Source of the DNA: Bacillota bacterium
GTDB taxonomy: Bacteria > Bacillota > Sulfobacillia > JAJZYS01 > JAJYTV01
Reading direction: 5' to 3'
Assembly (NCBI GenBank): GCA_021799275.1
Contig: JAJZAT010000023.1
Location: forward strand, 19,941-54,742
DNA length: 34,802 nucleotides
A program made the translations under genes and the position numbers. The notes below the pieces were generated by a model that was not told where the DNA came from, did not search any database, and worked only from the letters and a program-made list of their open reading frames with translations. Below are positions 31,000 through 34,802 of the stretch, in pieces (position 1 is the stretch's first letter; the number at the start of each line of letters is the position of its first letter).

Positions 31000-31563
31000 T
31001 CAGGGCTTCTGCATCGACCAGAGATAGCGGGAGAGCGCGGCGGCCTGGGCGTCGCTCAAAGTGCCCGGGTCGTTGAACGGCATGTTCTTCTTGACGAAGC
31101 TCTGCAAGGAGGACTGGGTCGCGAAGCGGGAGCGCAGCCCGGCGTCGAGCTTGGGCGCCGAGGCGCCCACGCCGCCGGGGCCGTGGCACACCTGGCACTT
31201 CTTCTGGAAGAGGGCGGCCGCGGCCGCGTTGGTGCCGGTTGGGTTGCCGCTGGCGGTCGTGGTACCTGTGGTGCTGGGCGAAGGCGGCGGAGCCTTCTTC
31301 TTGGACTCCTGGCCGCTCGAGGACCCGGACGAAGTGGACGACTTCCCGCCGGACTTCGAGCCCGACTTCTTGCTCGAGGATGACGAGCCTGACTTGTCGC
31401 CCGATTTGGAGGAACCGGACTTGGAGGACGAGGACTTGCTCGCGGACTGCTGCGACGAGCTCTTGCCGCCCGAAGCGGAACCGGACTTGCTTGAGCCGCA
31501 GCCTGCGGAGAAGACCATGCCGAAACCAAGGACAAGCGTGACCAATAGTGCCTTCCAGCGCAT
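31000..31563 (-). CDS. Membrane-anchored cytochrome c lipoprotein
   Basis: A 187-aa lipoprotein with a single c-type heme. The signal ends at the lipobox FSAGC. Residues about 23-95 are a low-complexity tether almost wholly of Ser, Lys and Gly, then a Pro/Thr part. The cytochrome domain begins LFQKKCQVCHGPGGVGASAP (CxxCH heme site) and has a likely Met ligand in KKNMPFNDPGTLSDAQ. This layout fits small membrane-bound cytochromes that pass electrons to terminal oxidases in Gram-positive aerobes; the partner is not here. ATG 31563 has GGGAGG seven bases upstream. It suggests aerobic or at least respiratory growth. Confidence 0.92.
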   Translation of the reverse strand: MRWKALLVTLVLGFGMVFSAGCGSSKSGSASGGKSSSQQSASKSSSSKSGSSKSGDKSGSSSSSKKSGSKSGGKSSTSSGSSSGQESKKKAPPPSPSTTGTTTASGNPTGTNAAAAALFQKKCQVCHGPGGVGASAPKLDAGLRSRFATQSSLQSFVKKNMPFNDPGTLSDAQAAALSRYLWSMQKP

Positions 31564-31612
31564 GCTCTAGCCTCCCGAGCTAGCATGACCTCTCGCCGGA
31601 CGGGCCATGCGC

Positions 31613-31642
31613 TTGCCCCGGCCGGTACGCCGATGCTATGCT
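31613..31642 (+). promoter_or_regulatory. Candidate promoter of tRNA-Thr
   Basis: TTGCCC (31613-31618), 18 bp, TATGCT (31637-31642), 12 bases before the tRNA. Confidence 0.6.
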
Positions 31643-31654
31643 GACTGCGTTCAA

Positions 31655-31730
31655 GCTGGCGTAGCTCAATCGGCAGAGCAGCTGATTTGTAATCAGCAGG
31701 TTATCGGTTCAAGTCCGATCGCCAGCTCCA
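31655..31730 (+). tRNA. tRNA-Thr (anticodon TGT)
   Basis: A complete 76-nt tRNA with encoded CCA. The acceptor GCTGGCG pairs with CGCCAGC; the D arm is TAGCTCAATCGGCAGAGCA; the anticodon arm GCTGA/TCAGC carries loop TTTGTAA with TGT at 31688-31690; the T arm is ATCGG TTCAAGT CCGAT. It is the upstream member of the repeated module that flanks the accessory cassette, and its 3' half is duplicated at 31901-31945. Confidence 0.97.
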
Positions 31731-31745
31731 TAAGTGCACAGAACG

Positions 31746-31768
31746 AAACCCGCTACTGAAGCGGGTTT
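31746..31768 (+). terminator. tRNA-Thr terminator (module copy 1)
   Basis: AAACCCGCT (31746-31754) pairs with AGCGGGTTT (31760-31768), loop ACTGA, ending TTT. It begins 15 bases after CCA. Diverged copies lie in the same place after the two tRNA fragments (31960-31982 and 34530-34552). Confidence 0.88.
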
Positions 31769-31820
31769 CTGCGATTAATACATGTCGCGCGTTGGGTGAT
31801 TCCACCAGGACGACCTAGCA

Positions 31821-31847
31821 CATCAGTGCGAACCATCAGCACGAGAG
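31821..31847 (+). repeat. 27-nt motif, copy 1 of the tRNA-linked module
   Basis: This 27-nt stretch matches 34603-34629 at 25 of 27 positions and 32033-32059 at 17 of 27. It starts 91 bases after the tRNA CCA here and 88 after it in the other two copies. A shorter shared segment (CGCGCGTTGG at 31786 and CGCGCGCTGG at 34568) lies exactly 35 bases before it in copies 1 and 3. Confidence 0.85.
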
Positions 31848-31900
31848 GAATTGGAGGATCTTGGGGTACGATCCGGATGAACTCGTAAGGGGCAATGTGT

Positions 31901-31945
31901 TTTGTAATCAGCAGGTTGTCGGCTCAAGTCCGACCGCCAGCTCCA
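31901..31945 (+). repeat. Duplicated 3' half of tRNA-Thr (module copy 2, possible attachment site)
   Basis: The 45 bases match the tRNA-Thr 3' half (31686-31730) at 42 positions, starting exactly at the anticodon loop and ending in CCA. No 5' half precedes it, so it cannot be a tRNA gene. Two of the three changes are a compensatory pair (first T-stem pair A-T to G-C); the third changes T54 of the T loop. A start in the anticodon loop is typical of tyrosine-recombinase attachment sites in tRNA genes. A diverged hairpin like copy 1 follows at 31960-31982. Confidence 0.88.
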
Positions 31946-32032
31946 GGGGAAGACACGACGAACCCCCTTCGAAAGCGGATCCCGCTTTTCTCCGGGATGG
32001 CTGGTTGAGTCGGATGAAGATGGTTGCGTGTC

Positions 32033-32059
32033 CGCCACTACGAACCGCCACGGTGAGAG
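32033..32059 (+). repeat. 27-nt motif, copy 2 (decayed)
   Basis: It matches copy 1 at 17 of 27 positions, at the spacing (88 bases after CCA; 51 bases after the hairpin start-to-end block) found also in copy 3. Seen alone it would be weak; the constant spacing makes it credible. It lies 11 bases before the end of the nuclease gene. Confidence 0.5.
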
Positions 32060-32070
32060 CCGATTGCCTC

Positions 32071-33606
32071 TCAATCAGATGTTTGGTCGGCAGACGCTAC
32101 AAACGGCGCCAACTGGTCCCGGAGGTCCGTCAAGTAGTCAGACGACAATGCGCTCGCGATGATCGGGTTGTGGATAGACTTCTTGTAGACAACTCCCAGT
32201 TCATGGGCGAGGTCAGTTAGAATCTTAGAGCCCTTAATACCATCTCTGCCGTTGATGAAGCTCTCGATACGATGGACATCGATCACCTCGGCAAGCCGCG
32301 CCCGCTCGTCACCGGGGAGGAGCGGGTTTTCGTCGACGAGGCCAGTCTTCACCGCTGCAGCGTCGCGCAAAAGAACATTCTCCAACTCCGCCACCGGCAG
32401 GTACAGCACGTGCGAGTCTTCGTATTCGCCCTGCTGGTCACCGTCGAGGAGAAAGCGAAAATCGATACCGAGTAGGCGTTCGAGATGTGCGACTACGTCC
32501 TTCATTGGCGTGGTTGTCCCAGCTCCCGGCAAAGGAGCAATGCCGCAACCGAGTGCATCCACATCCCAGCCTAGGCGGCGAAAGAGGATGGGATAGGTGA
32601 CGTAGTCCGAGCCTTCGACGAGGAGTACCCGGCTGCACCAAGCGAAGTCGCTTGGAACCACGCCGAGGTCCGAGAAGAGTGCTTGCCGGAAGTCGCGGTC
32701 ATTGGAACCGAGGGCCAGGACCAGATGAGTGCCTGCGGCATCGCGTTGTACGTGCACCAGCTGGTCGGGTTCGAGGGCGTTCATCAGCATGGGCGAATGA
32801 GTGGCTACCACATACGAGTGCTCAGGGTGATCCCTGAAGAACTTTGCTAGAATCCTCTCCGCCACCGGGTGGAGGTACACGTGCGGTTCGTCCATGAGGA
32901 AGATGCGCCCCGGCAGTGAAAAGAGCACCAGGGCAACGAAGAGCAGAGCCTGCGAGACGCCCGTGCCCGACTCTTCAAATGAAATCCTGCCGTCAGTGTA
33001 GCGGTCTAGAATGGTTAACTGGAAGTGGTTATTACCTTGCGGAATGGTCAAGATGTTCCCGATCTCGGAGAACATCTGTGTCATCACGTCTTCCATCTCA
33101 CTTACTTCCTGTGAGCGATTGTTGAGGTGATAGATCAGGCATTGCGCAAGATCGTGACCGTCTGCCGACGGCCTAATAACGTGCTCCGCTTCGACCAACG
33201 AGGCGATCGACCTGATGGGGGGAACATACATGAGTTGGAGAAAGGAGTCATTGAGTATGGACAGGCGAGAGTCATGGTCGGGCGACCTCTGTCCACTCTC
33301 CGAGCCTGCCCACGACGGATTCGGCTGCATGGTCGAGGACCATACGATCTGACCATGGTTCAGGAAATCCGTCTTGTGCAGTGTGGGCGCGCCTGTCACC
33401 ACGGCCGTTAGATCGCCCTCCGTGACGCGTGCCGTGTATGCCTTGCCCCTTGAGTCGGCACGTAACGACGCTACCTCCTTCAAGAACCTGCTCTTACCCA
33501 CGTTGTTCCTACCGGCGAGCACGGTGATGCCGGGATAAAGGCGCAGGGGTGCCATTTCAGCAAACCCCTGCGCCCCCACTGACACGTCAAATGTCTCCAT
33601 GATCAT
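32071..33606 (-). CDS. OLD-family ATP-dependent endonuclease (ABC ATPase plus TOPRIM)
   Basis: A 511-aa protein with an N-terminal ABC-type ATPase and a C-terminal TOPRIM nuclease domain, as in OLD and GajA proteins. ATPase motifs: Walker A AGRNNVGKS, signature SGTGVSQA, Walker B GRIFLMDEPHVYLHP, and H-loop ATHSP. TOPRIM acidic residues: LLVEGSDYVTYPIL (Glu) and RFLLDGDQQGEYED (DxD). OLD-type nucleases serve in phage defence (OLD of P2, Gabija GajA), known of the family; here defence is inferred from the domain order and the island. ATG 33606 overlaps the stop of the upstream gene (ATGA), so the two are coupled. Composition is visibly lower in GC than the neighbouring chromosome. Confidence 0.88.
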   Translation of the reverse strand: MIMETFDVSVGAQGFAEMAPLRLYPGITVLAGRNNVGKSRFLKEVASLRADSRGKAYTARVTEGDLTAVVTGAPTLHKTDFLNHGQIVWSSTMQPNPSWAGSESGQRSPDHDSRLSILNDSFLQLMYVPPIRSIASLVEAEHVIRPSADGHDLAQCLIYHLNNRSQEVSEMEDVMTQMFSEIGNILTIPQGNNHFQLTILDRYTDGRISFEESGTGVSQALLFVALVLFSLPGRIFLMDEPHVYLHPVAERILAKFFRDHPEHSYVVATHSPMLMNALEPDQLVHVQRDAAGTHLVLALGSNDRDFRQALFSDLGVVPSDFAWCSRVLLVEGSDYVTYPILFRRLGWDVDALGCGIAPLPGAGTTTPMKDVVAHLERLLGIDFRFLLDGDQQGEYEDSHVLYLPVAELENVLLRDAAAVKTGLVDENPLLPGDERARLAEVIDVHRIESFINGRDGIKGSKILTDLAHELGVVYKKSIHNPIIASALSSDYLTDLRDQLAPFVASADQTSD

Positions 33607-34208
33607 TCGCCACGAAGTTCTTGGGCCAGTCTCTGTGCTTGCGCCAATCCGCTCTTGCGCCGTTGCAGAGCGACCCGGACCCTCTGCTCCACCGTGCGAC
33701 GCAGTTCATCCACGTCATGGTTGATCCACCCTATCCAAGGCGAGAGGGCTGCGATGTCTTGCCGAAGTCGTGCTTTGATGGCATCGGCTTGCAGCTTCGC
33801 GTCAGCGAAGTACTCATAGATGTACGTCAGGATGGAATCGGAAACGGCAGCAACTGCTGGTGGGTTCAGCGTGAACCCAGTGGGTCTCACGTCAAAGAGA
33901 TCTTTCGCACCTTCGAACGGCACCCCATAGATGACCCTGATCCCAGGTATTAGTGCAGGATGCGAACGATTCACAATCAGATGCATGGGATCCTGCCGAG
34001 CGTCCAACTGGCAATCTTCGACGTGTGGATCGAGAGGCTCTCCGATCACAAGCCTCCGCGGCGCGGTCAGGTCGGTAATACGCGTGACCAGCGCGTCTTC
34101 TTCGGACGTCAGTTCTGCACTAGGCAGGGTATCCACAGCCGCTAGCCCGTTGCTCACGATGCGCTCCGCATAAACTGCAAGGTCGATCTTTGAGAACAGA
34201 AGGGCCAT
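33603..34208 (-). CDS. Unrecognised 201-aa partner of the OLD-family nuclease
   Basis: I do not recognise this family. It is soluble-looking, with no signal peptide or membrane segment. The first half is mixed alpha/beta with a patch PRRLVIGEPLDPHVEDCQLD and then RVIYGVPFEGAKDLFDVRP. The second half is mostly helical, rich in charged residues, with PWIGWINHDVDELRRTVEQR and the basic end ALQRRKSGLAQAQRLAQEL. No catalytic motif stands out. It is the upstream gene of a two-gene operon; its stop overlaps the nuclease start. ATG 34208 has only a weak GGAAG site. It shares the lower GC of the nuclease gene. It could be a regulator, sensor or target-recognition partner; none is shown. Confidence 0.75.
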   Translation of the reverse strand: MALLFSKIDLAVYAERIVSNGLAAVDTLPSAELTSEEDALVTRITDLTAPRRLVIGEPLDPHVEDCQLDARQDPMHLIVNRSHPALIPGIRVIYGVPFEGAKDLFDVRPTGFTLNPPAVAAVSDSILTYIYEYFADAKLQADAIKARLRQDIAALSPWIGWINHDVDELRRTVEQRVRVALQRRKSGLAQAQRLAQELRGE

Positions 34209-34470
34209 TCAAGTGTTGCTTCCGGTGCCAAGATGCCACGCTGGAGCCTCTTGCGTCGCCTGCAGGCTCGACGTGCACTCACCCTCGCCCATAAACGCAC
34301 TCGACGCAAGGCTTGCGGCCCTGCGCAGTACGCACTGTCCTTCGCCCTCTGGCGATAGATTCCTGCACCATTGATCGACGGCGGAATAGAGAGCCGGAAG
34401 AAGGATGTGCGAGGAGCAGAAGAACAACGCGATCTTCGCGCTAAGGCGGCCTTGCGACCATTCTCCTTCT
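34209..34470. other. Gap upstream of the two-gene operon
   Basis: These 262 bases must hold the promoter for the minus-strand operon, but I see no convincing -35/-10 pair. An 88-codon minus frame (TTG start at 34475) ends directly before the partner gene's ATG, but has no ribosome site or recognisable content. No repeats or RNA genes are seen. Confidence 0.4.
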
Positions 34471-34515
34471 CTCAATACCAGCGGGTCGTAGGTTCGAGCC
34501 CCACCGCGCGCACCA
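34471..34515 (+). repeat. 3' end of a second tRNA type (module copy 3, possible attachment site)
   Basis: A T arm (GTAGG TTCGAGC CCCAC), a 7-nt acceptor strand CGCGCGC, discriminator A and CCA form a tRNA 3' end, with a five-base variable loop GGGTC. The matching 5' acceptor GCGCGCG is absent upstream, so it is a fragment. The acceptor strand and T stem differ from those of tRNA-Thr, so it comes from another tRNA, identity uncertain. It is followed by the hairpin at 34530-34552 and the 27-nt motif at 34603-34629. Confidence 0.85.
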
Positions 34516-34529
34516 ATCTAGAAGACCGG

Positions 34530-34552
34530 AAGCCCGCTCCTAGAGCGGGTTC
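34530..34552 (+). terminator. Hairpin after the second tRNA fragment (module copy 3)
   Basis: AAGCCCGCT..AGCGGGTTC, 23 bases, starting 14 after CCA; its core CCCGCTC pairs with GAGCGGG, with a bulged G. It is a near copy of the tRNA-Thr terminator at 31746-31768. Confidence 0.78.
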
Positions 34553-34602
34553 CAACGTCTCCAATTCCGCGCGCTGGCAGCTCCTGTGGCGCTCAAGGGT
34601 CG

Positions 34603-34629
34603 CATCAGTACGAGCCATCAGCACGAGAG
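34603..34629 (+). repeat. 27-nt motif, copy 3
   Basis: It matches copy 1 (31821-31847) at 25 of 27 positions and marks the right limit of the shared module. Beyond it the two flanks are unlike. Confidence 0.85.
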
Positions 34630-34757
34630 TCACTGAGCGGCAGATGCTATGGCCGACACCGACTGACACCGAGTGGCTCGGCTAAGAATAGTTAGCATAC
34701 GGGAAGGAGTTCTGTTGCCGCGAGGCGAAGATGCGCGCGGGCGAGGAGGAGACTGTG

Positions 34758-34802
34758 GTGCATAATCGCAGTGACATTGGAGACGGCCAACAGGCCTCGG
34801 CA
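34758..34802 (+). CDS. Start of a new gene, cut by the window end (secE possible)
   Basis: An open frame begins at GTG 34758 (or GTG 34755), with GAGGAGGA upstream at good spacing, and runs MHNRSDIGDGQQASA to the last base. This is too short to identify. In Bacillota rpmG, secE and nusG follow sigH, so secE is a fair guess from gene order alone; no sequence evidence supports it yet. Confidence 0.4.
   Translation, partial: MHNRSDIGDGQQASA

Noticed and set aside
32071-34208. Naming the cassette Gabija, PARIS or an OLD-containing retron
   Set aside because: No UvrD-like helicase, no separate TOPRIM protein, and no reverse transcriptase or structured ncRNA is seen; the partner is different.
34209-34475. 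An 88-codon minus-strand frame ending right before the nuclease partner gene
   Set aside because: It opens with TTG in a tRNA fragment, lacks a ribosome site and looks random. It stays a remote possibility as a leader for the operon.
34471-34515. Calling the right-hand tRNA-like sequence a functional tRNA gene
   Set aside because: The 5' acceptor strand and D arm are absent in the preceding 80 bases, so it cannot fold into a full tRNA.
31731-34802. A CRISPR array formed by the repeated sequences in the island
   Set aside because: There are only three diverged copies at irregular distances, each tied to a tRNA end; this is not a repeat-spacer pattern.

Overview
The window is about 35 kb of GC-rich DNA (roughly two-thirds G+C by eye) from a deep-branching, spore-former-type Bacillota (Firmicutes). 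The strongest evidence for that is the gene block ctsR-mcsA-mcsB-clpC-disA-yacL-ispDF-cysE-cysS-rlmB-sigH, which is a Bacillota hallmark, together with a cysteine T-box leader, AGGAGG-type ribosome binding sites and frequent GTG/TTG starts. A lineage near Symbiobacteria, Thermaerobacteria or Sulfobacillia would fit, but I cannot fix the genus. No ORFs were taken from the rRNA region.

Layout. 1-3210: the end of an rRNA operon (23S, 5S, terminator). 3288-4332: two overlapping GNAT acetyltransferases. 4560-6236: an orphan secreted peptide-type solute-binding protein. 6301-9808 (minus): acyl-CoA synthetase, an MFS exporter and a DCC-family (DUF393) protein. 9926-12950: a YerC/TrpR-like regulator, a lipoprotein polysaccharide deacetylase, an AcoX-like ATP-NAD kinase (minus) and a cob(I)alamin adenosyltransferase. 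12977-18144: a multi-pass membrane protein of unknown role, an EF-G-like GTPase, a HAD phosphatase and an RlmI-type rRNA methyltransferase. 18156-22693: the class III heat-shock operon ctsR-mcsA-mcsB-clpC, with a sigma-A promoter and a CtsR box. 22760-30942: disA, an inverted DUF1573-like gene, yacL, a fused ispDF, T-box-controlled cysE-cysS, rlmB and sigH. 31000-31563 (minus): a lipoprotein cytochrome c. 31655-34629: an intact tRNA-Thr followed by an accessory island. The last bases open a new reading frame, possibly secE by gene order.

How the genes work together. CtsR represses its own operon; McsA/McsB mark proteins with phosphoarginine and hand them to ClpC for degradation with ClpP. DisA makes c-di-AMP during genome scanning. 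IspDF supplies isoprenoid precursors. CysE and CysS share a leader that senses uncharged tRNA-Cys, coupling cysteine synthesis to cysteinyl-tRNA supply. SigH directs transition-state and sporulation genes.

The most interesting part is 31655-34629. A 3'-half-tRNA module (tRNA 3' end, 14-15 nt, a 23-nt hairpin, 51-52 nt, a 27-nt motif) occurs three times in the same order and nearly the same spacing: once on the intact tRNA-Thr, once on a duplicated tRNA-Thr 3' half and once on the 3' end of a different tRNA. Between copies two and three sits a visibly lower-GC two-gene operon: an OLD-family ATPase-TOPRIM nuclease and an unrecognised 201-aa partner. I read this as a compact defence-type cassette held between tRNA-derived attachment sites; that reading is inference.
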